From assembly GCF_000238795.1 (NCBI RefSeq), contig NZ_AFNK01000031.1:124001-188000 (forward strand): a DNA stretch of 64,000 nt. The letters run 5' to 3'. Shown here one piece after another: positions 37,302 to 48,409 of this stretch. Made by a program: the position numbers and the translations under genes. The stretch is from Haemophilus sputorum CCUG 13788 (GTDB lineage Bacteria > Pseudomonadota > Gammaproteobacteria > Enterobacterales > Pasteurellaceae). Each line of letters begins with the position of its first letter. Positions within the stretch are counted from its first letter, which is position 1. The notes beneath the pieces are model-generated. The model did not search any database and was not told the origin of the DNA. It worked only from the letters and a program-made list of their open reading frames with translations.

Positions 37302-38678
37302 TTATAAGAAGAATGCGCCAATTTGAAAAAGTTTTTCAATATCCGATACCTGTTTTTTATCATTGACGAAAATAATCACATGATCATTCTCTTCAATGCG
37401 CGTGGATTTATGCGCAATCATCACGGTTTGGTTACGGACAATCGCCCCTACAATAGCCCCTTGTGGCAATTTTAGCTCTTTAATCGTGCGACCCACTACT
37501 TTTGAAGATTCCTCATCGCCATGCGCAACAATTTCGACGCCTTCCACTAAGCCTTGTTTAAGTGAAGCCACTTTTACAATATCGCCCTTACGCACATAGC
37601 TTGAAAGCGCAGAAATGGTTGATTGTTGTGGAGAGAGCGCAATATCAATGGTGCCGCCTTGCACCAAGTGTAAATACGCCATTTGTTGCACTAACACAAT
37701 GGCCTTTTTCGCACCCAATCTTTTAGCTAATAAGGCAGACATAATGTTCGCTTCATCATCGCTAGTAAGTGCTAAAAAGAGGTCAATATTTTCGATATGT
37801 TCTTCAAATAAAAGTGCCTGATCTGAAGCATTTCCTTGCAACACTAACGCTTTTTCTAACTGCTCTGCTAATTTTTGCGCTTTGCGTTGGTCACGCTCAA
37901 TAATTTTTACACTACAACGCTGTTCTAAATCTTTCGCAAGCCCCAAGCCAATAGCACCACCGCCTACAATCATCACACGTTTGTGCGGATGTTCTAAGCG
38001 TTGTAGCTCGCTCATCACTGCTTTAATGTGATGGGTCGCGCAGATAAAAAATACTTCATCGCCCGCTTCAATAATCGTTGAACCTTGCGGAATAATTGGA
38101 CGTTCTTGACGGAAAATCGATACAAATCGCGCTTCAATATGCGGCAGATGATCTCGAATCGCTGAAATAGGGTTTCCCACCAACGGGCCACCATAATAAG
38201 CGCGAACACTCACCAGACTCACCATTTCATTGGCGAAATGGGCAATATGCAGTGCGCCTGGATAATCAATTAAACGCAGAATATCCTTACGTACTAAAAT
38301 TTCCGGCGCAATAAGGTGATCGACAGGCAACGCTTCACGGCTGAATAGCTCGTCTTTTTCACGCACATAGTCTGCATTACGAATCCGCGCGATTTTAGTT
38401 GGAATATTAAATAAGCTAAAAGCCACTTGGCTTGCCACCATATTCACTTCATCGCTTTCGGTTACTGCCACCAACATATCTGCATCGCTTGCGCCAGCTT
38501 CACGCAGAATACGCGGAGAAGCCCCATGCCCTTTGAGTACGCGTAAATCGTGCTTATCTTGCAGTTTATCGAGTCGATCTTGGTTGTCATCAATCAGCGT
38601 AATATCGTTTTCTTCACTGGCAAGCGATTCAGCTAAGGTCGAACCGACCTGCCCTGCGCCTAAAATAATAATTTTCAT
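37302..38678 (-). CDS. trkA: Trk potassium uptake regulator TrkA
   Basis: Peripheral NAD-binding regulator that gates the TrkH/TrkG potassium channel. The protein has 458 aa, built of two RCK units. Each Rossmann fold starts with a Gly-rich loop ([17 protein letters not shown] and [17 protein letters not shown]), followed by an RCK_C subdomain. Usual family length. It is last in a selB-rsmB-trkA run, 10 bp after rsmB; rsmB-trkA (sun-trkA) order is conserved in enterobacteria. Confidence 0.97.
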   Translation of the reverse strand: MKIIILGAGQVGSTLAESLASEENDITLIDDNQDRLDKLQDKHDLRVLKGHGASPRILREAGASDADMLVAVTESDEVNMVASQVAFSLFNIPTKIARIRNADYVREKDELFSREALPVDHLIAPEILVRKDILRLIDYPGALHIAHFANEMVSLVSVRAYYGGPLVGNPISAIRDHLPHIEARFVSIFRQERPIIPQGSTIIEAGDEVFFICATHHIKAVMSELQRLEHPHKRVMIVGGGAIGLGLAKDLEQRCSVKIIERDQRKAQKLAEQLEKALVLQGNASDQALLFEEHIENIDLFLALTSDDEANIMSALLAKRLGAKKAIVLVQQMAYLHLVQGGTIDIALSPQQSTISALSSYVRKGDIVKVASLKQGLVEGVEIVAHGDEESSKVVGRTIKELKLPQGAIVGAIVRNQTVMIAHKSTRIEENDHVIIFVNDKKQVSDIEKLFQIGAFFL

Positions 38679-38688
38679 AACTTTTTGC

Positions 38689-39990
38689 TTAACGCGCCTG
38701 TTTGGTTAATTTGGCATAGAAAAAGCCATCACCGCCCTCGTTTTGTGGGAAGAATTGCTTCATTGCCGTTTTTTCAGTGTGGAAATCCATCTCTGTAAGC
38801 TGTGCATCCGCGTTTTCTGCGACAAAACGCTCAATCTGTTCACGGTTTTCGCTTGGCAAAATCGAACAAGTTGCATAAAGCAATACACCATTTGGTTTCA
38901 GTCTTGCCCATAAAGCGGAAAGAATTTGAGCTTGTAATGCGGCCAATGCTGGAATATCACTTTCTTGGCGGAGCCATTTAATATCTGGATGGCGGCGAAT
39001 AACCCCAGTGGCGGAGCAAGGGGCATCTAACAAAATGCGGTCAAACATCACCCCCTCTGCCAACCATGTTTCAGGACGGCTAGCATCACCGCAAATGACT
39101 TCTGCTTGCTGACCTAAACGCGCTAAATTCTCTTTTACACGTTGTAAACGGCCCGCTTCAATATCCAGCGCTATCACTTTTGCTTTAGGCGCTTTTTCCA
39201 AAATATGCGTAGTTTTGCCACCAGGCGCTGCACAAGCATCTAAAATCAATTCGCCATCTTGCGCATCTAGTAATTCAGCTGACCACTGCGCATGCGCATC
39301 TTGCACGGTAACACGCCCTTCATCAAAATGCGGTAAGCGACTAACCGCTGTTGGCTGGTTCAATAAAATTGCACAATCTGGCACACAAGCGGTCGGATTT
39401 GGAGAACGATTTGCTAATTCACCCAACAACGCCTGATAATTTTCACGAGAACTTTGCTGCTGATTCACGCGTAACCACATTGGCGGGCGCGCATTATTCG
39501 CTTCAACAATATCTCGCCAATTTGGATAAGCTTTTTTCAGTTGATTAACCAGCCATTCTGGATGCAAGGTTTGCCAATGTTTATCCACTTTCGCCAAAAT
39601 GGCTTCTTGCTCACGTAGAAAACGGCGCAGCACAGCATTTGTTAATGCGCGGAAATTATCTAGCTTCAGTGGCTTAGTCGCACCAACCACTTCATCAACT
39701 GCCGCGTGTGGCGGAATACGCAAATAAAGCAGCTGATAAAGCCCAACCAATAATAAGCAATGCACCAAACGGGTTTTGCCTTTAAGCGGTTTATCCAACA
39801 ACAAGCTTAAAATACGCTCAAGGCGAGGCAGCACGCGACAAACGCCAAAAGTAATTTCTTGCACTAATGGCACGTCTTTCTCTTTTAATTGGCTCGCAGC
39901 TTCCGGTAAGAGGCTAGAAAGCGACTTGCCTTGGTCAAACACTTGCAACAAAATTTGTGCCGCAACGGCACGGGATGAATAAGGTTTCAT
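38689..39990 (-). CDS. rsmB: 16S rRNA m5C967 methyltransferase RsmB (Sun)
   Basis: Methylates C967 of 16S rRNA. Start at 39990 ([18 protein letters not shown]) gives 433 aa; a longer frame overlapping selB is less likely. N-terminal NusB-like domain (1-140). The C-terminal SAM-dependent domain has [15 protein letters not shown], the motif [20 protein letters not shown] and motif [14 protein letters not shown]; the two cysteines are the resolving and catalytic residues of m5C enzymes. Its start lies 1 bp after the selB stop, so translation is coupled. fmt/def, its usual neighbours in E. coli, are not here. Confidence 0.96.
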   Translation of the reverse strand: MKPYSSRAVAAQILLQVFDQGKSLSSLLPEAASQLKEKDVPLVQEITFGVCRVLPRLERILSLLLDKPLKGKTRLVHCLLLVGLYQLLYLRIPPHAAVDEVVGATKPLKLDNFRALTNAVLRRFLREQEAILAKVDKHWQTLHPEWLVNQLKKAYPNWRDIVEANNARPPMWLRVNQQQSSRENYQALLGELANRSPNPTACVPDCAILLNQPTAVSRLPHFDEGRVTVQDAHAQWSAELLDAQDGELILDACAAPGGKTTHILEKAPKAKVIALDIEAGRLQRVKENLARLGQQAEVICGDASRPETWLAEGVMFDRILLDAPCSATGVIRRHPDIKWLRQESDIPALAALQAQILSALWARLKPNGVLLYATCSILPSENREQIERFVAENADAQLTEMDFHTEKTAMKQFFPQNEGGDGFFYAKLTKQAR

Positions 39991-39991
39991 A

Positions 39992-41851
39992 TTAGGCTTT
40001 AAAAGTCTCTTGATCTCGAAGTAAATGAACGTTGCCTTTGCGGCGTAAAAAACCGGTGCGATCAAAGTATTCGATCAGTTGTACGGTTAACTTACGTCCA
40101 TATTGAATTTCATCACGCAGCTGATTGACCGAAATCTCGCCATGCTCGGCAATAAAGGCACGAATCAGGTCGGCAAATGCGGCGATTTGTTCGCTGAGTA
40201 AAAATCTATCTTTCACAATAGGAATCAAATACCCTAGTTTGCCAGCTTTGTATAATAAATTGCGCGTAAAAGTTTCATCTAAGCTCAAGGCTTGTGCCAC
40301 TTCTCGCACCCAAAGCGCTTGGGTGGTTGCGGCAAAAAGCGGTTGGATTTGTTGCCAAATTGGCAATTCTTTCGCATCAAACTCAATACGGTGATCTGGT
40401 AGATGAATCCAGCCACGGGTTTGCAGCAGCTGTTTTTCTTCAATGAGGGTATCAATTAAAAAATTGGCTAACGCTTCAGGCTGCGCCAACAATGCCATAC
40501 GATACAAACGCGCTTTAGTTACACCTAACTGGTCTTGGTGTTCTGCATGGTACGCTGCCATTTTTTCTAACACTTGCGCTTGTAACTGTTGTTTAAACCC
40601 AGCTTGATACAGCCATTTTTGGCTGCTACCTAAATCCAGCGCAGCAAGTTCTGCCTCGCTTAATTGCAACATCCATTGTAATTTTGCCGCTTCTACTGCT
40701 TTTTGCGCTAAATAGACCGCCGCATAGGCAGATGGCGTTTGTGCCGCAGCTAATTGAGCCACTTCGGCTAAACGTGTTTCTGTACGTTTATGACGTTTTG
40801 GAGAATCAATTTCGACTACCACCGCACCTGCAAGTGTTTGTTGGTCGTCTCCGCTACGCAAAATGAGCTTATCGCCCACAGCAATATGCAATGGTGTATC
40901 TAGAATAATTTCTGCAAATCCTTGCGCAAATTTGACCGCTTGTTTATCACTTAATAGGTTACATTTAGCGGTAGTGTGAGAGGCAAAATGATACAAATGC
41001 ACCGCATTGCTTTCTTTCAACGGTGCTTGTGCTTGAAAACGTACGGTAATGCGATCTGTTGCAAAGTCTGGCGCAAGTGCCGTGAGCCAATCGCCGCGGG
41101 TCATCTCTGCTTTTTCTACGTTCGCCAGATTCAACGCTAAACGCTCACCCGCAACGCCTTGTTCTGATGGCTGATTTTGTGCATGAATCGCTTTAATACG
41201 TACTTTCTCACCATGAGAAAGATAAAGCGAATCGCCGACTTTAACTGTGCCACTCACTGCTGTGCCTGTGACAACAACCCCCGCGCCTTTCACACTAAAG
41301 ACACGGTCAATCGCATAACGGAATGGCTTTTCTGTCAGTTGTGAAGCCGCTGCATGCGCAATTAAATAATCCCGTAATTCAGTGATGCCCTGTCCCGTAT
41401 AAGCAGAAGTGACAAAATATGGTGCATCCGCAAGTTGCGGAAATTTCTGATGAATTTGGTTAATCAGCGTTTCAATTTTGGCTGGTTCAACACGATCCGC
41501 TTTGGTAATCACCAAAGTAATTTGACGAAAATGCAGCAAGCCTAATAAGGTTAAATGCTCCACAGTTTGTGGCTTCACCCCTTCTTCGGCACTAACCACC
41601 AACAAAGCGTGATCTACACCACCTAAGCCAGCTAACATATTAGAAAGAAATTTCTGGTGCCCAGGTACATCAATAAAACCTAGCACAGCAGCTTGCCCAT
41701 TCGCATCGGTATAAGGCATGTAAGCGTAGCCTAAATCAATGGTAAGCCCACGCTTTTTCTCTTCCGGTAAGTGAGCGGTATTGGTGCCGGTCAGCGCTTC
41801 TAATAATGCGGTTTTGCCGTGGTCAACATGGCCTGCGGTGACAAAAATCAT
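39992..41851 (-). CDS. selB: Selenocysteine-specific elongation factor SelB
   Basis: Delivers selenocysteyl-tRNA to UGA codons by binding the SECIS hairpin. The protein has 619 aa. GTPase domain: G1 [16 protein letters not shown] at the N-terminus, [13 protein letters not shown] (G3), VITKADRVE (G4). EF-Tu-like beta domains carry [17 protein letters not shown]. The C-terminal third has winged helices (about 430-619) ending in [19 protein letters not shown], the mRNA-binding end. selA and selC are about 12 kb away (51.6-53.2 kb) instead of next to selB. Confidence 0.96.
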   Translation of the reverse strand: MIFVTAGHVDHGKTALLEALTGTNTAHLPEEKKRGLTIDLGYAYMPYTDANGQAAVLGFIDVPGHQKFLSNMLAGLGGVDHALLVVSAEEGVKPQTVEHLTLLGLLHFRQITLVITKADRVEPAKIETLINQIHQKFPQLADAPYFVTSAYTGQGITELRDYLIAHAAASQLTEKPFRYAIDRVFSVKGAGVVVTGTAVSGTVKVGDSLYLSHGEKVRIKAIHAQNQPSEQGVAGERLALNLANVEKAEMTRGDWLTALAPDFATDRITVRFQAQAPLKESNAVHLYHFASHTTAKCNLLSDKQAVKFAQGFAEIILDTPLHIAVGDKLILRSGDDQQTLAGAVVVEIDSPKRHKRTETRLAEVAQLAAAQTPSAYAAVYLAQKAVEAAKLQWMLQLSEAELAALDLGSSQKWLYQAGFKQQLQAQVLEKMAAYHAEHQDQLGVTKARLYRMALLAQPEALANFLIDTLIEEKQLLQTRGWIHLPDHRIEFDAKELPIWQQIQPLFAATTQALWVREVAQALSLDETFTRNLLYKAGKLGYLIPIVKDRFLLSEQIAAFADLIRAFIAEHGEISVNQLRDEIQYGRKLTVQLIEYFDRTGFLRRKGNVHLLRDQETFKA

Positions 41852-41967
41852 ACATTTCCCCTTTCAAAAATAATGTCGCATCATACCACAAAAAGCCCGT
41901 CAATTATTGCCCCAACGGCGACAACAAGCGGTATAATTTGCACAATTTTTTGCAAATTGAGGCGTTT

Positions 41968-43833
41968 ATGGAATCTCTTCTCTCTTATCTTCCCAACTTT
42001 ATGTTACAACCCTTGTTCTGGGTGCTAGCTTGGCTTGGCGTGGCTATTTTTCTCTTTCTTCAAAACAAACTCCGCTTAGATGTGATTGCTCTGATTATTC
42101 TCGTGGGTTTCGCCCTCAGTGGTATTTTGACACTTGAAGAAGTGCTTGCCGGCTTTAGTAACCCAAATATGTTGTTATTAGCCCTGTTGTATGTGGTGGG
42201 AGAAGCGCTTTCTAGAACGGGTATTGCCTATCAAATCAGCGAACACCTGATGCGGATTGCTGGCGCTAATGAAGCGAAAATTATTATGTTGCTAATGTTT
42301 GCTATTACCACCATCGGTTCATTTATGAGCTCTACAGGGATTGTGGCGATTTTCATCCCTGTTGTGGTGGCAATTTGCAGCAGCATGAATATTGCCCCGC
42401 GCCGTTTAATGATGTCGTTAAGTATGGCAGGCTTAATTAGTGGGATGACGACCTTAATCGCAACCGTGCCAAACCTTGTGACCCATGCAGAACTGGTCAA
42501 AGCCGGCTATGCGGGATTTGAATTCTTTGATTTCGCACCAATCGGCTTTGTTGTGATGGTTGTAGCGATGCTGTATATGCTAATTGCGCGTAACTGGTTA
42601 GATAACGGCGAACAAGCCGCAACGTCAACGAGCAAAGAAGAAACGATGTCGAACTTGATTGCCGAATATCATCTAAACGGACGCGCGAAAATGGTTATTC
42701 TTACCGAACACTCGCCTTTTATCGGTAAAACGATTGATCAGCTCAAACTACGTTCAGCCTATCACCTTAACATTATTGCCATTCAGCGTTATAAAAATTT
42801 CCGCAACATCACGCTAGCGGCTTTTGGCAACGACCAACTACGCAAAAAAGATATTTTATTGATGGATATTGATGTCGATGAAGCACGTTTCACAGAACTT
42901 TGCCAAGAGTTCAAACTGCAAATCATCGAATTAAAAGGCGAATATTTCTCTACCCACGCGAAATCTGTGGGAATGGCAGAATTTACCGTGAAACCTGAAA
43001 CGGAAACTATCGGGCGGACGATTGACAGCCTCAATTTCCGCTCACGCTACGGCTTGAGCGTTGTGGGCATTAAGCGTGATGCACAAATTCTGCAACAAGA
43101 ATTACTCAAAGAAACGGTGAAATCGGGTGATGTGCTACTTGTGATGGGCGTGTGGCAAAAAATTACTGTGATGGCGCAAAATATGAAAGATCTGATTTTG
43201 CTCGACATGCCCAAAGAGAGTAAATTAGCGGCGCCCGCCGCAAGCCAAGCGCCTTATGCACTATTTTCTGTTGCAGTGATGGTGGCATTGATGATGAGCG
43301 GAGTCGTACCGAATGTGATTGCAGGTTTTATTGGCTGTTTACTGCTTGGGGCTTTCCGTTGTATTGATATGAAAACCGCCTACAATGCGATTCACTTCCC
43401 AAGCATTATTTTGATTATCGGGATGATGCCGTTTTCAATTGCGCTACAAAAAACGGGTGGGGTCGCCATGATGGTGCAAGAGTTTGTCGCCTTAACCGGT
43501 GGTGCAAACATCAGCATTTATTGGGTATTGATGGGGCTATTTGCTGCAACCGCGATGGTCGGATTATTCATCTCTAACGGCGCAACGGCGGTATTGATGG
43601 CACCATTTGCGATTGAAGTTGCCCGCCAATTAGGGCAATCACCAAGCGCATTTGTAATGGTAGTGGCGATTGCGGCATCCGCTGCATTCATGACGCCATT
43701 CTCGCCAGTTAATACGATGGTGGTGGCACTTGGTAACTATCGTTTCAGCGATTTCCTCAAAGTGGGCTTACCGATGACGATTATGACAATGCTCATTACC
43801 ACGTTCTTGGTGCCTGTCTTATTTCCATTATAA
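41968..43833 (+). CDS. SLC13/DASS-type carrier with two TrkA_C domains
   Basis: Ion-coupled anion transporter family (citrate, sulphate, dicarboxylates). Start at 41968 (MESLLSYLPN) follows TTGAGGCGTTT. Length 621 aa. Membrane half 1 (about 15-215) includes the SSTGIVAIFIPVVVAI segment. Two RCK_C/TrkA_C domains follow (about 240-420), each with an IGxTID-like start (FIGKTIDQLKLRSAY and TIGRTIDSLNFRSRY). Membrane half 2 (about 435-621) contains SNGATAVLMAPFAIEVA and FMTPFSPVNTMV. This layout matches SAC1/CysZ-independent sulphate-type carriers, but substrate is not readable. Divergent from selB. Confidence 0.85.
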   Translation: MESLLSYLPNFMLQPLFWVLAWLGVAIFLFLQNKLRLDVIALIILVGFALSGILTLEEVLAGFSNPNMLLLALLYVVGEALSRTGIAYQISEHLMRIAGANEAKIIMLLMFAITTIGSFMSSTGIVAIFIPVVVAICSSMNIAPRRLMMSLSMAGLISGMTTLIATVPNLVTHAELVKAGYAGFEFFDFAPIGFVVMVVAMLYMLIARNWLDNGEQAATSTSKEETMSNLIAEYHLNGRAKMVILTEHSPFIGKTIDQLKLRSAYHLNIIAIQRYKNFRNITLAAFGNDQLRKKDILLMDIDVDEARFTELCQEFKLQIIELKGEYFSTHAKSVGMAEFTVKPETETIGRTIDSLNFRSRYGLSVVGIKRDAQILQQELLKETVKSGDVLLVMGVWQKITVMAQNMKDLILLDMPKESKLAAPAASQAPYALFSVAVMVALMMSGVVPNVIAGFIGCLLLGAFRCIDMKTAYNAIHFPSIILIIGMMPFSIALQKTGGVAMMVQEFVALTGGANISIYWVLMGLFAATAMVGLFISNGATAVLMAPFAIEVARQLGQSPSAFVMVVAIAASAAFMTPFSPVNTMVVALGNYRFSDFLKVGLPMTIMTMLITTFLVPVLFPL

Positions 43834-43913
43834 TCTCAAAGTGGCTGATTTTAGCAAAAAACTCTAATCGGTTATAATTTAAAACCAGCCGCTTATAATG
43901 AGATTAAATTAGG

Positions 43914-46900
43914 TTAAATAACCTCACCAATCCCAACAAACTTCTCAACAAAGGCAACAATCTTTTGGAAAATACTTTGTTTTTTCGTGAGATATTGCGG
44001 ATTAAGTGGACTCATTTTCGGTAGAGCTTCATTTAAATCCGTACCTTGTTCACTGGCGTATCCGCGTTTTAAGGATACGTTAATATAACGCTTCGCGGCA
44101 TTAATATTCAGGCCTTCATTGCTAATTAATTCTTCAGCTTCCTTCTGTTGCTCTTTTTGAGCAAATTGGAAGAAGGATTCAATAATACCGGCTTTATCGA
44201 CAATGCTATCTAAGTCAGTTTGATTGATAAAATCGACGATTAAACTTTCTTTGGCTCGATTACCTAGACTCGCTCTGATTGTGGTTCGAATTTCATCAAT
44301 CAGTTCAGCTTTATTTTTCATTTTTTTGTTGTGTTCAAAAATCAATTCTAAGATGTAATCTAGATTGATTTCTTGGGATTTTAATAAATCCACTTCAAAT
44401 ACCACATCATCCCAATCAATGGTCGATTTTGCTTTTTCCTCGCCATCTTTTTGACGACGTAGCCAATCCCGAATATCGTTGTAAGTTGAACGGTAATTTT
44501 GAATGCTACGTTCGCTTGGCATATCAATAGGTTGCATTTCAGCAAAAGCTTCATCCGTTAAATAATATTTTTCTTTAAAGGCTTCAACAGCTTTTGCATC
44601 ACTGGTATCGAGCGATTGAAATGCTTGTAAAGCAGCGAACTCATCATAGTTTTGCAGAATATTTTCAACTCGCAAATATTCACCAAATAATTTTACAAAG
44701 TCTTTCTTGTCTTTTTCCGTTTGAATTACATCTGGATCCGGGAAGCGTTCTTGCAATTCAGCAATAACCTCTAAATACCCGCGACGGGCGACACCTGCAT
44801 CGGTAAAACCTTCCATATATTCTTGGTAACTTTTTTCTAATACGATATTGCGCGTATTAGATTTACCGAAAAGGGTAATCGCATCAATGGTATCTTGTTC
44901 TAAATCACGGAAAGTAACGATATTGCCAAAACTTTTGGTGCTGTTGTAAATGCGGTTTGTACGAGAATAAGCTTGAATCAAACCATGGTAACGCAAGTTT
45001 TTATCCACAAATAACGTGTTTAAGGTTGGGGCATCAAAACCAGTTAAAAACATTCCAACGACAATCAGTAAATCCACTTCTTTGTTTTTAACGCGTTTGG
45101 CGAGATCACGATAGTAGTTTTGGAACGATTTCGCATCCACATCATAATTGGTGGCAAAATAACCGTTGTAATCATCAATGGCAGATTTTAAAAATTCCTT
45201 AGCCGAGGAGTTCATCGCCTCCACTTCAAAACTTTCATCAACAATATCTCCAATCGCATCTTGCTCTTCATTCGCGGCAAATGAAAAGATTGTTGCAATT
45301 TTAAGTGAATTTTTGACCGTACTTTGTAACTGTTTAAAAGTTTGATAATAAGCTTTGGCTGCATCCACGCTACTTACTGCAAACATGGCATTAAAGGCAT
45401 TGTTACCAGCATTAAAGCGATGGGTCTTTTGTTTGAAATTATCTAGAACATATTGGGCAATTTGCTCAATACGTTTAGGTTGTAAAAAGGCTTGTTTTTT
45501 CTCGAGTTTTGTTAGCTCTTCAAGATTCTTTTCAGTTTCAATGCTCTTAAATTGTGGCCGTACATCATTGTAATCCACTTTAAATTTCAGCACTTTTTCG
45601 TCACGAATCGCATCGGTGATAATATAAGAGTGGAGTGGGCTTCCAAATACACTTTTTGTTGTATCCTTACCTAATGCGTTTTCTGGGAAAATCGGTGTAC
45701 CAGTAAACCCAAATTGATAGTATTTTTTGAATTTTCTCGTGAGATTTTTTTGCGCTTCACCAAATTGAGAACGATGACATTCATCAAAGATAAAAACGAC
45801 CTGTTTATCGTAAATCGGTAATTTATCTTCTGATTTCATTAGATTATTGAGTTTTTGAATGGTGGTAACAATGATCTTATTATCGTCTTTTTCGATATTG
45901 CGTTTTAGCCCTGCCGTACTTTCCGAACCATTCACACTATCGGGTGAAAAACGTTGGTATTCTTTCATAGTTTGATAGTCCAAATCTTTTCTATCTACTA
46001 CGAAGAATACTTTTTCAATAAAGTCTAATTCCGTTGCAAGGCGTGCGGCTTTAAAGCTGGTAAGCGTTTTGCCTGAGCCTGTAGTGTGCCAAATGTAGCC
46101 ACCACTGTCTGTATTGCTCCAATTTTTCGCCAGATATGAACTTTTAATTTTCCATAAAATACGCTCGGTAGCGGCAATTTGATATGGGCGCATAATCAAT
46201 AGAGTGTCAGAAACATCAAATACACAGTAATTCACCAACACATTGAGTAGGGTATGTTTTTGTAGGAATGTCGCCGTAAAATCCTTTAAATCTTTAATCA
46301 GAGTATTTTTTGCCGTTGCCCAATTCATTGTGAAGTCGTAGCTGTTCTTATCGCGTTTGGTGGTATTGGCAAAATAACGGGTATCCGTGCCATTAGAAAT
46401 GACAAAAATCTGAATATATTTAAAGAGAGAATTTTCTTTATTGAAACTTTCTTTGCTATAGCGGTGAATTTGATTAAAGGCTTCACGAATAGCCACACCG
46501 CGTTTTTTCAGTTCGATGTGCACAAGTGGTAAACCATTAACCAAAATTGTCACATCATAACGATTATCATAGCTGCCGGTTTGTTCAAATTGATTGATAA
46601 CTTGCACGGCGTTATTGGCAAGATTTTTCTTATCTAGCAGATAGATATTCTGAATTCGCCCATTATCAAATACAAAATCATAAATATAGTCATCATGAAT
46701 TTTGCGGGTTTTCTCAATCAAACTATCGCTCGGTTTATCCAAATATTCCTCTAAAAAACGTTGCCATTCCGCATCGGAGAAAACTACGTTATTTAAGAGT
46801 TGTAATTGTGCCCGTAAATTTTTAACCAATGCATCATGATTATTGAGACCTTGTAAATAATCATAGCCTTGTGCCTGTAAATCACAAATAAATTCACGCT

Positions 46901-47015
46901 CAAGGCTCCCTTCTGTTTGATAACCAGCATTGGGTTCTTCCATAACAAACTTTTTGTATTGATCTAAAACGATAAAATTATTGGATTCAGCGATGATGGT
47001 GGAGTAGTTGATCAT
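43914..47015 (-). CDS. hsdR: Type I restriction enzyme R subunit
   Basis: Motor and nuclease subunit of a type I restriction system; translocates and cuts unmethylated DNA with HsdM and HsdS. The protein has 1033 aa. The N-terminal PD-(D/E)xK nuclease has [19 protein letters not shown] with catalytic Glu and Lys. SF2 helicase motifs follow: [11 protein letters not shown] (Q-like), [11 protein letters not shown] (Walker A), [10 protein letters not shown] (DEAD-like), FTGTPI (motif III) and [10 protein letters not shown] (motif VI). Seems intact. Last gene of hsdM-hsdS-PrrC-like-hsdR, 17 bp after the ATPase gene. Confidence 0.97.
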   Translation of the reverse strand: MINYSTIIAESNNFIVLDQYKKFVMEEPNAGYQTEGSLEREFICDLQAQGYDYLQGLNNHDALVKNLRAQLQLLNNVVFSDAEWQRFLEEYLDKPSDSLIEKTRKIHDDYIYDFVFDNGRIQNIYLLDKKNLANNAVQVINQFEQTGSYDNRYDVTILVNGLPLVHIELKKRGVAIREAFNQIHRYSKESFNKENSLFKYIQIFVISNGTDTRYFANTTKRDKNSYDFTMNWATAKNTLIKDLKDFTATFLQKHTLLNVLVNYCVFDVSDTLLIMRPYQIAATERILWKIKSSYLAKNWSNTDSGGYIWHTTGSGKTLTSFKAARLATELDFIEKVFFVVDRKDLDYQTMKEYQRFSPDSVNGSESTAGLKRNIEKDDNKIIVTTIQKLNNLMKSEDKLPIYDKQVVFIFDECHRSQFGEAQKNLTRKFKKYYQFGFTGTPIFPENALGKDTTKSVFGSPLHSYIITDAIRDEKVLKFKVDYNDVRPQFKSIETEKNLEELTKLEKKQAFLQPKRIEQIAQYVLDNFKQKTHRFNAGNNAFNAMFAVSSVDAAKAYYQTFKQLQSTVKNSLKIATIFSFAANEEQDAIGDIVDESFEVEAMNSSAKEFLKSAIDDYNGYFATNYDVDAKSFQNYYRDLAKRVKNKEVDLLIVVGMFLTGFDAPTLNTLFVDKNLRYHGLIQAYSRTNRIYNSTKSFGNIVTFRDLEQDTIDAITLFGKSNTRNIVLEKSYQEYMEGFTDAGVARRGYLEVIAELQERFPDPDVIQTEKDKKDFVKLFGEYLRVENILQNYDEFAALQAFQSLDTSDAKAVEAFKEKYYLTDEAFAEMQPIDMPSERSIQNYRSTYNDIRDWLRRQKDGEEKAKSTIDWDDVVFEVDLLKSQEINLDYILELIFEHNKKMKNKAELIDEIRTTIRASLGNRAKESLIVDFINQTDLDSIVDKAGIIESFFQFAQKEQQKEAEELISNEGLNINAAKRYINVSLKRGYASEQGTDLNEALPKMSPLNPQYLTKKQSIFQKIVAFVEKFVGIGEVI

Positions 47016-47032
47016 AGGTTTTCCTTATCTAT

Positions 47033-48391
47033 TTAATCCTTACCAAGTTTAATAAATTTACTTCTAAAATTATATTTTGTATTTATATGTTCGACTAAAC
47101 CTTTAAGAACGCGTTTGTCATTATCTGAAATGAGTATAGTTTCTTCTCCTGAATGTTTTGAATGACTTGATAGGTTAACTATACGATTCATATATGGGTC
47201 TGGTCCACTTCTATCTTGAGGAAGCATATCTTTCATTTCTTGGTATCCAAGAAATGTAGCAAGTTTTTCTAGAATGTTTCTAATTAAATTAAAATGATAC
47301 TTTTCTACTTCACATTCTTTTATTTCTTTTTCTTTAAATAAGGATAGTGTAAATTTATCTCCAACATAATTTTTTCTAATATAAAAAAGACTGCTCATTG
47401 TTCGATTGCTAATCAATCTATAAAATTCAGATAGTTCATTATCATTCAATGCATCTTTTTTTAGTATGGTTTCTACTTTGTTTTTATATCCATGTTTTAT
47501 TTCTTTTAGAAACTCCTGAATTTGTATTTCCTGCTTAAATATGCTTTCAAGTTTATCTATTAAGTGAACTTGATATGCAAAAGGTGAATCATTACTTTGA
47601 CTACATAAATTGTGATTATTGTCTTCCATTTTTTCTAATCTAAACTTTCTACATCCTTTTTTTAAGTTCCTAAATTCGTTACATAGAATATTATAGAATA
47701 GAGGATTATGAGTCGTGATAATGAACTTTAGATCTGACTCACTCTCTTTAATCAGGCAGGATATATTAACAGCTAGTTCAATTAAATGATTTTCATCTAA
47801 GGAGCTCACAGGGTCATCAATAAATATATATTTTAGATTATTAAAGTCTTGAGTCTCTCGTTGTGTTGGTTCAACAATATTAAGAACGGATATTATTTGT
47901 TCAAAGAGACTGTAAAAAATACTCCAAATAAAGCAACTTTCTTCCCCTTTAGAAATTTTAATATTATCTTCTTTTACATCATTTCCTCTTTCAAATGAAA
48001 AAGTAACCTGAGAGTAGTTTTCATTGAATTTAGGAGTGAGTTTATCATTTGTGTAGCGTTGAAAATTACTAATAATATTATTTTCTTGACCTTGAACTCT
48101 TAAAATCCAGTCAGTAAATTGATTTGGTTGTATGTTTAGGGTGCGGGTAGAATCTTTCTCTAAATCATTATTCCAGAAAAATAAATCTTCTGTAAATGCA
48201 CTAAAATAAATTATTTTCTTATCTTTAAAGCCAAGACTAATATCTTCTTCATTTTTAGGTGATATTAAGTTTTGAAATTCTTTTGATAATCTAGTCTTAC
48301 CAGAACCATTAAATGCATAAATCAGGTTAACTTTTGAAGTTGAGTGTTTTTCTGTTAATTCCTTTGCAATATCTTCTAATTTTTTACTCAT
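47033..48391 (-). CDS. PrrC-like ATPase with predicted anticodon-nuclease (HEPN-type) C-terminus
   Basis: A 452-aa protein placed between hsdS and hsdR, exactly where E. coli prrC lies. ABC-type ATPase: Walker A AFNGSGKT (26-33), signature ISKGEES (146-152), Walker B and D-loop YIFIDDPVSSLDENH (188-202), switch His TTHNP (226-230). C-terminus: R371-x3-E375 (RNILE) and His410/His413 (SSHSKH). PrrC uses R320-x3-E324 and H356 with similar spacing to cleave tRNA-Lys when the restriction enzyme is disabled by phage. No zinc-hook coiled coil, so not RloC. AT-richer than hsdM/hsdR. A plain AAA ATPase without nuclease activity remains possible. Confidence 0.75.
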   Translation of the reverse strand: MSKKLEDIAKELTEKHSTSKVNLIYAFNGSGKTRLSKEFQNLISPKNEEDISLGFKDKKIIYFSAFTEDLFFWNNDLEKDSTRTLNIQPNQFTDWILRVQGQENNIISNFQRYTNDKLTPKFNENYSQVTFSFERGNDVKEDNIKISKGEESCFIWSIFYSLFEQIISVLNIVEPTQRETQDFNNLKYIFIDDPVSSLDENHLIELAVNISCLIKESESDLKFIITTHNPLFYNILCNEFRNLKKGCRKFRLEKMEDNNHNLCSQSNDSPFAYQVHLIDKLESIFKQEIQIQEFLKEIKHGYKNKVETILKKDALNDNELSEFYRLISNRTMSSLFYIRKNYVGDKFTLSLFKEKEIKECEVEKYHFNLIRNILEKLATFLGYQEMKDMLPQDRSGPDPYMNRIVNLSSHSKHSGEETILISDNDKRVLKGLVEHINTKYNFRSKFIKLGKD

Positions 48392-48409
48392 ATTATAATT
48401 TTCCTTTTT

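Noticed and set aside
39991-40065. Longer N-terminus of RsmB (25 extra residues)
   Set aside because: The extension overlaps selB and is unlike RsmB; the start at 39990 matches the family start.
47033-48391. RloC identity for the ATPase in the restriction operon
   Set aside because: RloC is longer and carries a coiled coil with a zinc-hook CxxC; neither is present here.
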